The translations under genes and the position numbers were made by a program. From contig JAQVEX010000015.1 of the NCBI GenBank assembly GCA_028697555.1, positions 1 to 46,582 of the forward strand: 46,582 nucleotides of DNA, written 5' to 3'. Positions 9,943 to 19,175 of the stretch are shown here, in pieces. Under the pieces are notes generated by a model that saw nothing but the letters and a program-made list of their open reading frames with translations, did no database searches and was not told the origin of the DNA. How positions within the stretch are numbered: the stretch's first letter is position 1; the number at the start of each line of letters is the position of its first letter. The DNA is from Lentimicrobiaceae bacterium. Its GTDB lineage: Bacteria > Bacteroidota > Bacteroidia > Bacteroidales > UBA4417.

Positions 9943-11649
9943 ATGAACAACTTGTTTTTAAATATTGTCAATTCTCTTCTATATTTTGTTTCAAACAAAA
10001 CAAAACTTTTCGTTTTACTTCTTTTTGTCGCAACTTCTTGTGCTACAATTGTTGCCCCGTCGGGAGGACCTGTCGATAAACAAGCTCCGCAAGTTGTTTC
10101 TTATTCTCCGCAAGATAAAAGTTTAAATTTCGACTCAAAAAAAATTGTAATTACTTTCGATGAGTTTATCAATCTGCAAAATGCAGATAAACAAATATTT
10201 ATATCGCCGCCTTTTAAAAATGCACCCGATTATAAGGTTAAGCGTAAATCATTGCAAATAAATATTAATGACACTTTGTTTGAAAACACTACATATACCG
10301 TGTTTTTTGGAGATGCAATCAGCGATATTACTGAAAATAATAAGGTATCAAACCTTGTGTATTCATTTTCGACAGGTGATTATATAGATACTTTGTCGGT
10401 TTGGGGACATGTTTTAGATGCATATACGCAAAAGCCCGTAAAAGATGCATTGGTTATGCTTTACACTGATTTCAACGATTCGGTTCCCCTAACTTCATTA
10501 CCTCGACACATCTCAAAAACCAATGACGACGGCTCTTTTCATATTCAGAACTTAAAAGCCGGTGAATATAAAATCTTTGCTCTCAACGATTTAAACAACG
10601 ATTATAAGTGTAATCTTTTAACCGAAAGTTTAGCTTTTTCTTTAGATACAATTAAGCCGCGATACTTTGGCAATAATTCATTAGGTGTAGATACTGCGAA
10701 AGAAATTAAGTTAATGATGTTTACCACGAAGGACACAGTCCAGCATATAGTTGAAAGTAAAATTATAGACAAAAATAAAGTTCGTTTTATTTTTAAAGAA
10801 CCAACCGAAGATTTTGATATAAGAGCCAATTTTTTTGAAAATATAGATAAACAATATCACGAGTGGAGCAACAGAAAAGACACGCTTATGTTGTGGTTGC
10901 CTTCTGATGTAGATACGGCTACTTTCTACATAAATACCAATAAAACTATTTCCGATACTATAACTTTTAAGGGTTTGGTTGAAAGAGAAACCGAGAAACC
11001 AAAAGGTAAGTCTAAAAGCCAAGCAGTTGCTACCCCCAGACTGAAATATTCTTCCACTGTTAGTTCCGGAATGTTACCATTTTACAAACCTGTGGAAATC
11101 AGTTTTAAAACTCCTATTGCTAAGGTGTTTAATAGCAATTATTTATTAATCGACGATGAAAAAGCCGATACCGTTCAAAGTCAGTTTACTGTAGCGGATA
11201 CTTTATTCCGAAAGCTGACAATTGATTTACCAAAGCCTTTATCTTCGGTTTACACAATTGTAATTCCCGATAGCAGCTACACTGATATTTACAACGTATA
11301 CAACGACAGTATTAAATTGGCTTTTAGTGTGAGTCCGGCAGAAAATTACGGTTCGCTTAAGCTGAATATTAGTTCAAAAACTACGCAAAATATTATTGTC
11401 AATATTCTAGATGCCGAAAATGATAATTTAGTTCGTAGTGTGAAAGCTGTAAGCAATTCAACGATTGATTTAGGATATTTCAATCCCAAGACCTACAGGG
11501 CTATAGTTATTTTCGATATAAATAACAACGGGATATGGGATTGCGGCGACTACTTCAAAAAAATATATCCCGAACCCACCTTTATTTTTCCAAAAGAACT
11601 AAAGATAAGAGCCAATTGGGATTTGGAGGAAGATTGGCTTATTGAGTGA
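9943..11649 (+). CDS. Lipoprotein with bacterial Ig-like domain (Big_5 type)
   Basis: A 568-aa predicted lipoprotein. A long leader ends in VATSC (Cys33), followed by ATIVAPSGGPVDKQAP, the hallmark start of a Bacteroidota Ig-like family in which CA(x)n-GGP-D leads into a Big_5 domain. The Ig-like domain covers about 45-145 (SYSPQ, KIVITFDEFI, YTVFFGDAI). A carboxypeptidase-regulatory-like beta-sandwich follows (about 150-235: VWGHVLDAYTQKPVKDALVML...GEYKIFALND). The remainder is beta-rich with no clear domain, ending in an FDINNNGIWDCGDY segment. Probably an envelope protein. The substrate is unknown. It is translationally close to the PPTase gene. Confidence 0.8.
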   Translation: MNNLFLNIVNSLLYFVSNKTKLFVLLLFVATSCATIVAPSGGPVDKQAPQVVSYSPQDKSLNFDSKKIVITFDEFINLQNADKQIFISPPFKNAPDYKVKRKSLQININDTLFENTTYTVFFGDAISDITENNKVSNLVYSFSTGDYIDTLSVWGHVLDAYTQKPVKDALVMLYTDFNDSVPLTSLPRHISKTNDDGSFHIQNLKAGEYKIFALNDLNNDYKCNLLTESLAFSLDTIKPRYFGNNSLGVDTAKEIKLMMFTTKDTVQHIVESKIIDKNKVRFIFKEPTEDFDIRANFFENIDKQYHEWSNRKDTLMLWLPSDVDTATFYINTNKTISDTITFKGLVERETEKPKGKSKSQAVATPRLKYSSTVSSGMLPFYKPVEISFKTPIAKVFNSNYLLIDDEKADTVQSQFTVADTLFRKLTIDLPKPLSSVYTIVIPDSSYTDIYNVYNDSIKLAFSVSPAENYGSLKLNISSKTTQNIIVNILDAENDNLVRSVKAVSNSTIDLGYFNPKTYRAIVIFDINNNGIWDCGDYFKKIYPEPTFIFPKELKIRANWDLEEDWLIE

Positions 11650-11765
11650 ATGGTGTTTAGTGGTTGGTGAATGGTGGTGAGTGGTGGGTGATGGGTGATG
11701 AGAGCTGCGTGTTACGTGTTACGTGTTACGTGTTTCGTGTTTCGAGTTTTCCCGAAGTTTCAGGA
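11650..11765. repeat. 7-bp-period tandem array, G/T-rich arm, ending in a palindrome
   Basis: Degenerate heptamers fill the space after the lipoprotein stop: first the GTGATGG family (to about 11700), then GTGTTAC-type units (about 11706-11745). The arm ends at an imperfect TCCCGAA-GT-TTCAGGA palindrome (11750-11765). Spurious ORFs cross the array. It forms the left arm of a locus whose right arm lies at 12045-12155. Confidence 0.85.
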
Positions 11766-11789
11766 GAGTATTGAGTTTCGAGTTTTTCT

Positions 11790-12038
11790 CAATAGCCGTG
11801 TCTTTAAAGGCACGGCTATTGAAGCGAAACAAAAAACATCATTTTACAAAAAATTATCAAAATATTTTTTTATTTCCTACCGCGTAAGTACGAAATTAAT
11901 ACGCAGCACTTCGACACTTCGGGCTTCGACTTCGCTCAGCCACCGCAGTGAGCGAAGTGCTGACCCCGCTCGCTTTGCAAAAGCGAGCGAGCGTCAATAA
12001 TAAAAATTTGCTGGCGTGCTTTTGTAAAGCGTGCCGGC
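11790..12038. repeat. Cluster of four stem-loops between convergent genes
   Basis: Four inverted repeats lie in tandem. 11790-11800 pairs with 11811-11821 (11 bp). 11904-11913 pairs with 11953-11962, enclosing a nested 9-bp stem 11930-11938/11949-11957. 11967-11976 pairs with 11980-11989 (10 bp, 3-nt loop). 12010-12022 pairs with 12026-12038 (13 bp including G-T wobbles, loop TGT). None has a clean T-tract, so these look REP-like rather than classical terminators. No gene is supported here. Confidence 0.75.
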
Positions 12039-12044
12039 AAAACT

Positions 12045-12155
12045 CATTGTTCATTGCTAATTGCCCATTGCTAATTGCCCCGCAACTCGGAACTCGGAAC
12101 TCTGAACTCGGAACTCTGAACTCGGAACTCCTAACTCCTAACTCAGAACTATTCT
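12045..12155. repeat. 7-bp-period tandem array, A/C-rich arm
   Basis: Units of the GAACTCG / GAACTCT family, preceded by CATTGCTAATTGCC-type units, run right up to the stop codon of the T9SS type B gene. The orientation is the complement of the arrays to the left, so the whole locus 11650-12155 is an inverted arrangement around the stem-loop cluster. Confidence 0.85.
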
Positions 12156-14741
12156 CTATCTCCTTATCGTAACACTACCTTGTATCTTTCTGGGTTTAAT
12201 GCCTTCGGGGGTGTATTCGTAAACTTCGCCAAAGTAAAAATAAACTCCTTCGCTTGCATCTATGTTGGTGTCAAGTATTTTACCGTCCCATCTGATGTCG
12301 GGGTCGTTGGTTTTATACACTAGTTGTCCCCAGCGATTCAAAATAATAATATCAACCTTTTCAACTCCGGTATAAGGGAATGGTCGCAGGTAATCGTTTA
12401 TCTCGTCTCCGTTAGGAGTAAACAAGTTCGGCAAATGGTATTTGCCACAGACGTCGCTATCAACACAAACCACATCGCTTATTTCGCTTTTGTTGCCGTT
12501 TGCATCAATAAACTGTATGGCATAGCAGCCACTAATATTGTTATTGGCAGTTTGGTATCGGAAAGCGTAAGTTGAGTCAATAACTACCAGATTTGTGTCG
12601 TAGATATTGTTGGAGCGAAGTATATACGATTTATGAACATCGTTTTTGCAAAAAATACTGTTGGGTTCAAAAAACAGTTCGTTGTAAAAGAAATCGCAGT
12701 TGGTCGTAATTTCAAGCTCAGGAGTACACGGCGGTTCATTGTCGTAAGGAACTACGCATGCTATCTGCGAATAGTTTATTATTGGGTCTATAATTCCGGG
12801 AGTTCCGTAAGTACCAACGGTTTTGACCTTATAACAATATTCCGTTTCGTTTACTAAATTATAAATGGTGTAAGGCAGAGTGTAAGTTGTAGCAACAGAA
12901 TCGAATATATTGTTTGCGTTTAGTTCGTATATCACGTATTCGGTGTTTGTCCATGGCACGGCGATATCCAAATTTATTCCGGCTTTTTTATCTCCTTCCG
13001 AAAGTCTTAAAAATGGAGATGTAGCAGTTTGTGAGCTACCAATATCAGTAATGGAGCCCTTGTCGTTGTTAATCAATGAAATATAATAGTAGTAGTAATA
13101 ATCATTTGTGTTTAAATTGTTTTCTCTGTGAATTGTATCGTCTATAGTCAATGTAGAATCGACAAACACAAACGAAAACGGATTATCGCTTCTGCTTTTG
13201 TATATTTTGTAATAAAAATCGCCTTTATAAGAAATTGTGTCAATCTCGGTTGGTTTCGACCAAGCAATATCAACAATACCTTCCGAATCGTGAGTTTTAT
13301 CAATGCTGACGTTAGTAATAATAGGCAGCTCTTTTCTCAGATGTGAACATGCTTCGTCGGAAGCGTAGCTTTCAGACCCATCGGCAAAAATTGCCACAAC
13401 CATGTAGCAATACTCAATACCGTTTGATACGTTTTCATCTTCGTAGCTGTTGGTAATACCCAAAGTTTCTATAAGTTGGTAACCTGTGTAAGCAGGCACA
13501 CCCGTTTCGCAGTTTTCAGGAGTAAATCCATAGTAACCCGAGCGCCTGTATATTTTGTAACCTGATATATTATCGCAAGTATTATGATCCCAATTCAGAA
13601 TAATTTTGTTTCCGCTAGCATTTGCAGTCAGGTTTTCTGTTTTTGGTGCTACAACTCTAACGTTGAGCCTTCCTAAGCTAGAGAGCGGAACGTATGAACT
13701 ATCCGTAGCTCTTATAAAAAAAGTGTAAGGCTGCATTCTAACATTCTGACACGATGTTTCCCAATTGATATATGCTGTGCATCCACCTTGATGATTTACA
13801 GTTGTGTAGGTTGCAGGCGGTTCAAGCATAAAAGCTTCGCCGCTGGTTTCAATCTTAACTCTGTCGCCGTCAATATCGGTAGCAACAATAGCCATGTTCA
13901 TAGTATCGTTGGCAGTAACGCAAGTATCGTTGGTGTACGTAAGGGTAGGAGGGTTATTTGAGCAAGCAATTATATTAATTTGCATATCTCTGGTGGTATA
14001 ACCTATTTTAACTCCGTTACGCCACTCTTCTATCAAAAATGCAACGTTGTATTCGCCTTGCATTTTCGGGTTATCCCAAACCAAGTCGCCGGTTACGGCA
14101 TCAATATAAAACTCTCCGCCAATATTCGAACCAACCTGATTAGGATATTGATATCCGAGAACGTTATTACCACCGCTTCCCCTACATATTGTGAGTCTGT
14201 ACGACAAACTATCGCCGTCGGGGTCAATAGCTCCGGGATTATGAATAAAAAGGTTATTGACGCAGCCAATGTCAACAGGTGGCATTGATAGAATAGGCGA
14301 AGAATTTGGTCCTATGAATGGATTTATAATAAGTTGAGTTTCGATATAAAGCGGTATTTCTACTGAGTTTGGAATATTTTGCACTCCCATATTTCTATTA
14401 GGGTCTTCCATAGAAATAGTATAGGTAGCCGCACCCGGGTAGGTATGAGTTCCGACGTACAAGTTCTTTCTAATGTCGGGTCCAACCATTTCGCCTATAT
14501 GAAATCCGTTAGAGTTTACCGGACCGTTGGTTCTTCTTAAAATTTCGCTTGTACCGTCGCCCCATTTTATTTCAAGCTCAAAACGGTCGGCGGGGCTTGG
14601 AGCGTATGAGTATGTTACAATTGTAACTTCGTATGTTAGCGGACTCAAGTATTTGTATGTTATTTCGCCGGCACGCTGATGGGTTGCATTGCCAACTAAA
14701 TAGGTAGCTATAAACAAAAGTATAAGTAAAAATCTTTTCAT
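12156..14741 (-). CDS. Large secreted surface protein with type B T9SS (gliding-motility-associated) C-terminal domain
   Basis: An 861-aa protein with a signal peptide (1-20, ending near VGNA). The N-terminal ~370 residues read as repeated beta-sandwich segments (WGDGTSE...GTHTYPGAATYTISMED; DPDGDSLSYRLT). Two or more fibronectin-III-like modules follow (SGYKIYRR...YCYMVVAI; YYKIYKSR; EYCYKVKTV). The C-terminal ~90 residues are a classic CHU_C/type B sorting domain: LPNLFTPNGDEINDYLRPF, then LNRWGQLVYKTND and WDGK. It should be exported by Sec, then by the type IX system, and attached to or shed from the surface. The N-terminal partner or ligand is unknown. It is transcribed alone from an upstream -7 box. 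Confidence 0.92.
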   Translation of the reverse strand: MKRFLLILLFIATYLVGNATHQRAGEITYKYLSPLTYEVTIVTYSYAPSPADRFELEIKWGDGTSEILRRTNGPVNSNGFHIGEMVGPDIRKNLYVGTHTYPGAATYTISMEDPNRNMGVQNIPNSVEIPLYIETQLIINPFIGPNSSPILSMPPVDIGCVNNLFIHNPGAIDPDGDSLSYRLTICRGSGGNNVLGYQYPNQVGSNIGGEFYIDAVTGDLVWDNPKMQGEYNVAFLIEEWRNGVKIGYTTRDMQINIIACSNNPPTLTYTNDTCVTANDTMNMAIVATDIDGDRVKIETSGEAFMLEPPATYTTVNHQGGCTAYINWETSCQNVRMQPYTFFIRATDSSYVPLSSLGRLNVRVVAPKTENLTANASGNKIILNWDHNTCDNISGYKIYRRSGYYGFTPENCETGVPAYTGYQLIETLGITNSYEDENVSNGIEYCYMVVAIFADGSESYASDEACSHLRKELPIITNVSIDKTHDSEGIVDIAWSKPTEIDTISYKGDFYYKIYKSRSDNPFSFVFVDSTLTIDDTIHRENNLNTNDYYYYYYISLINNDKGSITDIGSSQTATSPFLRLSEGDKKAGINLDIAVPWTNTEYVIYELNANNIFDSVATTYTLPYTIYNLVNETEYCYKVKTVGTYGTPGIIDPIINYSQIACVVPYDNEPPCTPELEITTNCDFFYNELFFEPNSIFCKNDVHKSYILRSNNIYDTNLVVIDSTYAFRYQTANNNISGCYAIQFIDANGNKSEISDVVCVDSDVCGKYHLPNLFTPNGDEINDYLRPFPYTGVEKVDIIILNRWGQLVYKTNDPDIRWDGKILDTNIDASEGVYFYFGEVYEYTPEGIKPRKIQGSVTIRR

Positions 14742-14811
14742 AAATTTAACTTTTCATAACCTATTTTGTGAATAAAAAACGAATAAACACACAATTTTTA
14801 TAAATTAGCAT

Positions 14812-14840
14812 TACTTTTGTTTGTTTCTAATGCAAAGTTA
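14812..14840. promoter_or_regulatory. Divergent -7 boxes: rsh (+) and T9SS type B protein (-)
   Basis: Plus-strand TACTTTTG (14812-14819) precedes rsh by about 90 nt. Minus-strand TAACTTTG (14833-14840) precedes the surface protein by about 90 nt. Both match TAnnTTTG; neither has an obvious -33 TTTG at the right distance. The two transcripts would overlap at their 5' ends. Confidence 0.4.
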
Positions 14841-14907
14841 GTGTTTTCTTATTGGAATTAGTACTTTTAACAAAAATAAATAATAATGTTTAAACAAATT
14901 TTGCCCG

Positions 14908-17118
14908 ATGAGTTTATATACAAAAGCAGAAGAAGTTGAAATAGAAAGGCGTTATGACATGATAATTGAATCTGTTTTAAAGAACAGATCCGACGTAAAC
15001 GTCGACAATATCAGACGTGCCTTAGAAATGGCAAAGTCGGCGCATGCAAATATGCGACGTCGTACAGGCGAGCCGTACATTTACCATCCGTTGGAGGTAG
15101 CTAATATAGTTGCTACCGAAATCGGTCTTGGCGAAACATCTGTTATTTGTGCATTATTACACGATGTTATTGAAGACAGCCCCGAATACAACATTGATGA
15201 CATTAAAAGTAGTTTTGGAAAAAAGACCGCATATATAGTTGAGGGTCTGACAAAGATAAAAGACGGTTTTTTGATTGAGCAAGTATCGGCACAAGCCGAA
15301 AATATTAAGCGCTTGCTTGTTACGCTTTCTGATGATGCCCGCGTTGTAATTATTAAACTTGCCGACAGATTGCATAATATGCGAACTATGGATGCCATGC
15401 CTTTGCCTAAACAAAAAGACATTGCAGCCGAAACACTTTACTTGTACGCACCACTATCTCACCGATTGGGCTTATACGAAATAAAAAGTGAATTAGAGGA
15501 TTTATCTTTAAAATACTTAGAACCTGCTATTTATTCATCTATAAAAAGGACTATTGATATTTCAAGAGACGAAAGAACCGCAATAACCGACGAATTTATT
15601 TCACCTATTAAAAAACGACTAACCGAGTTGGGATTTGTGTTTACAATTGATAGCAGAATAAAAACGGCATACTCCATATATCAAAAGATGAAGAAAAAGC
15701 AACTTCCCTTTCAAGAAATATATGATGTTTTTGCTATTAGAATAATTGTAGATGTTCCGGAAGGAGAAGATGAAAAGTTGGCTTGTTTTTCAATTTATTC
15801 GGAAGTAACAAAGCTGTACCGACCACAACCCAACAGATTGCGCGATTATATTTCCATTCCGAAACAAAACGGCTACGAAGCCTTACATACTACCGTAATG
15901 AATAGTAGGGGCGAGTGGGTTGAAGTACAAATACGGTCGGTTAGGATGAATGAAATTGCCGAAAGGGGCATGGCGGCTCATTGGAAATATAAGTTGGGCG
16001 ATCCCAATACTCTTTTTGTTGATGGGTGGCTCAATAGCATCAGAGAGGTACTCACATCGCCAAATCCCAATTCATTGGTCTTTCTTGATGTTGTAAAAAG
16101 AGAATTAACTCCGTCGGATATTTTTGTTTATACACGCACCGGCGATGTAATATCTTTGCCGACAGGCAGTACCGTACTCGATTTTGCTTATGCAGTCCAT
16201 ACCAATATTGGCAATCAGGCAATTGCGGCAACTGTAAACAGAAATTGGGCAACATTGACTCAGCAACTTAAAACAGGCGACAAAATTGAAATAATTACTT
16301 CCGACAAAAGCAAACCGCAGTTGAGTTGGCTTAACGAAGTAAAAACCAATAGAGCTATCAAAGCTATTAAAGATTTTTACCGAGAAGAGAGAAAAAATGA
16401 AATCGAAAAAGGGAAAAAACTTTTAGAAAGACGTCTGAGAAGATTTAAATACTCAGCTAGTACCAACGTAGTTCAGAGGTTTAGTGTTTACGCCGGATAT
16501 TCCGGAATACATGATTTGTATTATGATGTGTTCTTGGGTAAGGTTTCTGACGAACTAATTCACGAATTTTATTCTTTAAAAGACTATAAATTTAAAACTG
16601 ATAAACCTGCTAAAAACGAGCAACTGTTGCCCGAAGAAATATACGCACTAAAAGACCGAAAGAAAAAGAAATTAGAAGTCGATGATATGGATTTTACGGT
16701 TGCAAAATGTTGTTACCCAATTCCCGGCGACAATATCATAGCGTACAATCCCGAGTCGGACAAATGGATTATTCATAAAGATAATTGCGAAGAGGCTATT
16801 TTTCTTATGTCCAGATTTTCCGATAGAATTAATCATTCCGAATGGACAAATGCCAATACTAACAAATTTTATGCGTTTATTTCAGCTATCGGAATCGATA
16901 AATCGGGGTTACTTGCCGATATTGTCAACATTATAAGTAAATCCGAAAACGTTGAACTCAAGGGATTGAATATTAATACCGAAGATAATTTGTTTAAGGC
17001 TCATATAAAAATTCAAGTTTGTTCGCGCGAAGTTTTGGATAATTTGATTGAGTCGCTACGCAAAATTGAAAATATTAACGAAGTGAATAGAATTACGGAT
17101 TTTTCAGAAACTTTTTAA
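14908..17118 (+). CDS. rsh: Bifunctional (p)ppGpp synthetase/hydrolase (RelA/SpoT homologue)
   Basis: A 736-aa long RSH enzyme controlling the stringent response. The HD hydrolase domain has H60 (YHPLEVA) and the HDVIED motif (85-90), then RLHNMRT, so hydrolase residues are intact. The synthetase domain covers about 240-360 (SIYQKMKKK, YDVFAIRIIVD, GYEALHTTV, VEVQIRS, AAHWKYK). TGS is at about 405-470 (FVYTRTGDVISLP...AVHTNIG). A zinc-finger/RIS region with CCYPIPGD follows, and an ACT domain lies at about 663-736. It synthesises (p)ppGpp from GTP/GDP and ATP and degrades it. The order rsh-fur-purA links it to GTP/purine control in this lineage. Confidence 0.95.
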   Translation: MSLYTKAEEVEIERRYDMIIESVLKNRSDVNVDNIRRALEMAKSAHANMRRRTGEPYIYHPLEVANIVATEIGLGETSVICALLHDVIEDSPEYNIDDIKSSFGKKTAYIVEGLTKIKDGFLIEQVSAQAENIKRLLVTLSDDARVVIIKLADRLHNMRTMDAMPLPKQKDIAAETLYLYAPLSHRLGLYEIKSELEDLSLKYLEPAIYSSIKRTIDISRDERTAITDEFISPIKKRLTELGFVFTIDSRIKTAYSIYQKMKKKQLPFQEIYDVFAIRIIVDVPEGEDEKLACFSIYSEVTKLYRPQPNRLRDYISIPKQNGYEALHTTVMNSRGEWVEVQIRSVRMNEIAERGMAAHWKYKLGDPNTLFVDGWLNSIREVLTSPNPNSLVFLDVVKRELTPSDIFVYTRTGDVISLPTGSTVLDFAYAVHTNIGNQAIAATVNRNWATLTQQLKTGDKIEIITSDKSKPQLSWLNEVKTNRAIKAIKDFYREERKNEIEKGKKLLERRLRRFKYSASTNVVQRFSVYAGYSGIHDLYYDVFLGKVSDELIHEFYSLKDYKFKTDKPAKNEQLLPEEIYALKDRKKKKLEVDDMDFTVAKCCYPIPGDNIIAYNPESDKWIIHKDNCEEAIFLMSRFSDRINHSEWTNANTNKFYAFISAIGIDKSGLLADIVNIISKSENVELKGLNINTEDNLFKAHIKIQVCSREVLDNLIESLRKIENINEVNRITDFSETF

Positions 17119-17158
17119 TAAAAAATGTTTTTATCTAATCTAATTTAAAATAATTTTT

Positions 17159-17166
17159 TAATTTTG
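17159..17166 (+). promoter_or_regulatory. -7 box upstream of the Fur-family gene
   Basis: TAATTTTG matches TAnnTTTG, 18 nt before the ATG at 17185. No good -33 element. The surroundings are extremely AT-rich, so a chance match is quite possible. Confidence 0.3.
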
Positions 17167-17184
17167 GAAAAAAATAGAAAGTAA

Positions 17185-17640
17185 ATGGAAACAACAATTA
17201 GTTTAAGTCAGGTAAAACAAATTTTTACTAAGTTTTTAGATAACAACAAGCATCGCAAAACTCCCGAAAGGTATGCTATACTTGAGGAAGTGTACAAAAT
17301 GAAAGGACATTTTGATATAGAAACTTTGTACATTCACATGAAAAACAATAAATATTCTGTTAGCAGGGCGACTTTGTACAATACAATGAACTTGCTTTTG
17401 GATAGTCATTTGGTTGTAAAACATCAGTTTGGCGATGGATCGGCTCAGTTTGAAAAATCTTTTGAATATAACCAACACGACCATTTTGTCGACTTAGAAA
17501 CCGGACAAGTGCTTGAGTTTTGCGACCCACGTTTGCTCGATATTATAAAGTCTGTTGAAAAAAACCTTGGAGTTAAAATTATGCATCATTCGCTAATATG
17601 CTATGGTTCAATAAATTCCAACAATAATAACGAGAAATAA
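17185..17640 (+). CDS. Fur-family metalloregulator (lacks the structural CxxC sites)
   Basis: A 151-aa repressor-type protein. A winged-helix DNA-binding domain covers about 20-85 ([12 protein letters not shown]...[20 protein letters not shown]). The regulatory domain begins with the metal-ligand segment [18 protein letters not shown]. Where many Fur proteins have the first CxxC zinc site, this one reads VDLETG, and only single cysteines occur near the C-terminus, so the structural Cys4 zinc site is absent. That arrangement resembles some alphaproteobacterial Fur/Irr proteins. The metal (iron, manganese or peroxide sensing) cannot be assigned. It lies 66 nt after rsh and 128 nt before purA. 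Confidence 0.88.
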   Translation: METTISLSQVKQIFTKFLDNNKHRKTPERYAILEEVYKMKGHFDIETLYIHMKNNKYSVSRATLYNTMNLLLDSHLVVKHQFGDGSAQFEKSFEYNQHDHFVDLETGQVLEFCDPRLLDIIKSVEKNLGVKIMHHSLICYGSINSNNNNEK

Positions 17641-17664
17641 CAACTAACACTCTTTTAATAAAAG

Positions 17665-17698
17665 TTTAGTATTATTACCGAAAAAAGTTTTATCTTTG
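17665..17698 (+). promoter_or_regulatory. Promoter for purA
   Basis: TATCTTTG (17691-17698) is a perfect TAnnTTTG -7 box. TTTA at 17665-17668, 22 nt upstream, is a three-of-four match to the -33 TTTG. The leader to the purA ATG would be about 65 nt. A candidate hairpin in the leader (TTTCCTGAGTTAATATCGG region) is weak. Confidence 0.5.
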
Positions 17699-17768
17699 TA
17701 ACGAATACGATTTCCTGAGTTAATATCGGAAATCGTTTTATTTTGTTGAATTACAATATAAATTAAAA

Positions 17769-19061
17769 ATGAAAATAGATGTATTATTAGGTCTCCAGTG
17801 GGGAGACGAAGGTAAAGGCAAAATTGTTGATTTTTTATCGCCAAATTATGATATTGTGGCACGTTTTCAGGGCGGACCTAATGCCGGACATACGCTCAAC
17901 ATAGGCGACCTGAAGCACGTTTTGCACATAATACCATCGGGTATTTTTCATAAAAACATTATCAATCTGATTGGCAACGGTGTTATTATAGACCCTTTGA
18001 TTTTGCAAAACGAACTCAAACAAATTATTGATAAAGGTTTTAATCCCAAAGAAAACCTTATTATTTCAAGTCGTGCAAATTTGATAATGCCTACTCACCG
18101 ACTTATGGATGCTGCCAACGAGCAAATGTTGGGCAAGCAAAAAATTGGTTCCACTCTTAAAGGAATAGGACCTTGCTATACCGATAAGGTAGCCCGCTTA
18201 GGGTTGAGGGTTGGTGATATTTTTTCAGAAGATTTTTCTGATAGATATACAATGCTGAAAAATATTCACTTAAGTCAGTTGGAAAGCAAAAAATTTGATT
18301 ATAACTCGTACAAAATAGAAGGAAAAACCTTGCAAGAATACGAAGAGCAATGGCTCAAAGCTGTTGAGTACTTGAAACAATATCAGGTTATTGATACCGA
18401 AATTTATATAAACAAAGCGTTGACTTCGGGCAAGCGAGTATTAGCCGAAGGAGCTCAAGGTACCTTGTTAGATATTGACTTCGGAACATATCCTTTTGTA
18501 ACTTCATCAAATACCATTACCGGCGGAGTTTGTACAGGTTTGGGTGTGCCACCTTCGGCTATAGATAAGGTGTACGGAGTTTTTAAGGCTTATTGTACGC
18601 GTGTTGGAAGTGGACCTTTTATGTCGGAACTGTTCGACGATACTGCAAAGACAATGCAGGAAAAAGGTCATGAATTTGGTGCAACTACCGGACGAGCCAG
18701 AAGATGCGGCTGGTTGGATATTGTCGCTCTTAATTATGCAGTTATGATTAATGGCGTTACCGACCTTATAATGATGAAAGTTGATGTTTTAGATGATTTT
18801 GAAAGCATTTCGGTATGCGAAAAGTACGAATACAAAAATCAAATCTATTCCGAATTCAACTCCATGCTTAATTTAAACGAAGTTAAACCGATTTGGCGTC
18901 AGTTGGAAGGCTGGAAATATAGCACAGTCGATTGCAAAACATTTGAAGATTTACCAAAACAGCTTAAAGATTTCGTAAACTACGTAGAACAAATGGTAAA
19001 CAAAAATGTTACCGCAGTTTCAGTAGGACCTGATAGAAGTCAGACGGTTTGGCGTAGATAG
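17769..19061 (+). CDS. purA: Adenylosuccinate synthetase
   Basis: A 430-aa enzyme. IMP + aspartate + GTP gives adenylosuccinate, the first step from IMP to AMP. It has the P-loop-like GLQWGDEGKGKIVD (7-20) with catalytic Asp, GPNAGHT, the IMP-binding QKIGSTLKGIGPCYTDK, EGAQGTLLDIDFGTYPFVTSSN, and TTGRARRCGW for IMP/Asp binding. The C-terminal GPDRSQTVWRR is intact. Length and motif order are typical. It is convergent with pnp across a repeat-filled spacer. Confidence 0.97.
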   Translation: MKIDVLLGLQWGDEGKGKIVDFLSPNYDIVARFQGGPNAGHTLNIGDLKHVLHIIPSGIFHKNIINLIGNGVIIDPLILQNELKQIIDKGFNPKENLIISSRANLIMPTHRLMDAANEQMLGKQKIGSTLKGIGPCYTDKVARLGLRVGDIFSEDFSDRYTMLKNIHLSQLESKKFDYNSYKIEGKTLQEYEEQWLKAVEYLKQYQVIDTEIYINKALTSGKRVLAEGAQGTLLDIDFGTYPFVTSSNTITGGVCTGLGVPPSAIDKVYGVFKAYCTRVGSGPFMSELFDDTAKTMQEKGHEFGATTGRARRCGWLDIVALNYAVMINGVTDLIMMKVDVLDDFESISVCEKYEYKNQIYSEFNSMLNLNEVKPIWRQLEGWKYSTVDCKTFEDLPKQLKDFVNYVEQMVNKNVTAVSVGPDRSQTVWRR

Positions 19062-19175
19062 TGACTGGTGATGGGTGATGGGTGGCGGGTGATGGGTGAT
19101 GGGTGATGGGTGATGGGTGGTACGTACTGTTCACCATTCACTGACCACTCATCACCAATCACTGACCACCAATCA
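19062..19175. repeat. Inverted heptamer arms between purA and pnp
   Basis: 19062-19121 is a G/T-rich array of GTGATGG units starting right after the purA stop. 19131-19175 is an A/C-rich array (CACTGAC/CATCACC units) that reaches into the pnp stop codon. The arms are roughly complementary and could fold into one long imperfect hairpin, giving a bidirectional 3' end for the convergent genes. The folding and terminator role are inferred. Confidence 0.8.

Noticed and set aside
11695-12000. Plus-strand ORF of 101 codons between the Ig-like lipoprotein and the T9SS gene
   Set aside because: It is read through heptamer repeats and stem-loops (VLRVTCFVFRVF, then SERSADPARFAKASERQ); no promoter, no domain, composition set by the repeats.
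11948-12172. Plus-strand ORF of 74 codons with NSELGTLNSELLTPNSEL
   Set aside because: The repeat is the translation of GAACTCG/GAACTCT heptamers, and it overlaps the end of the real gene on the other strand.
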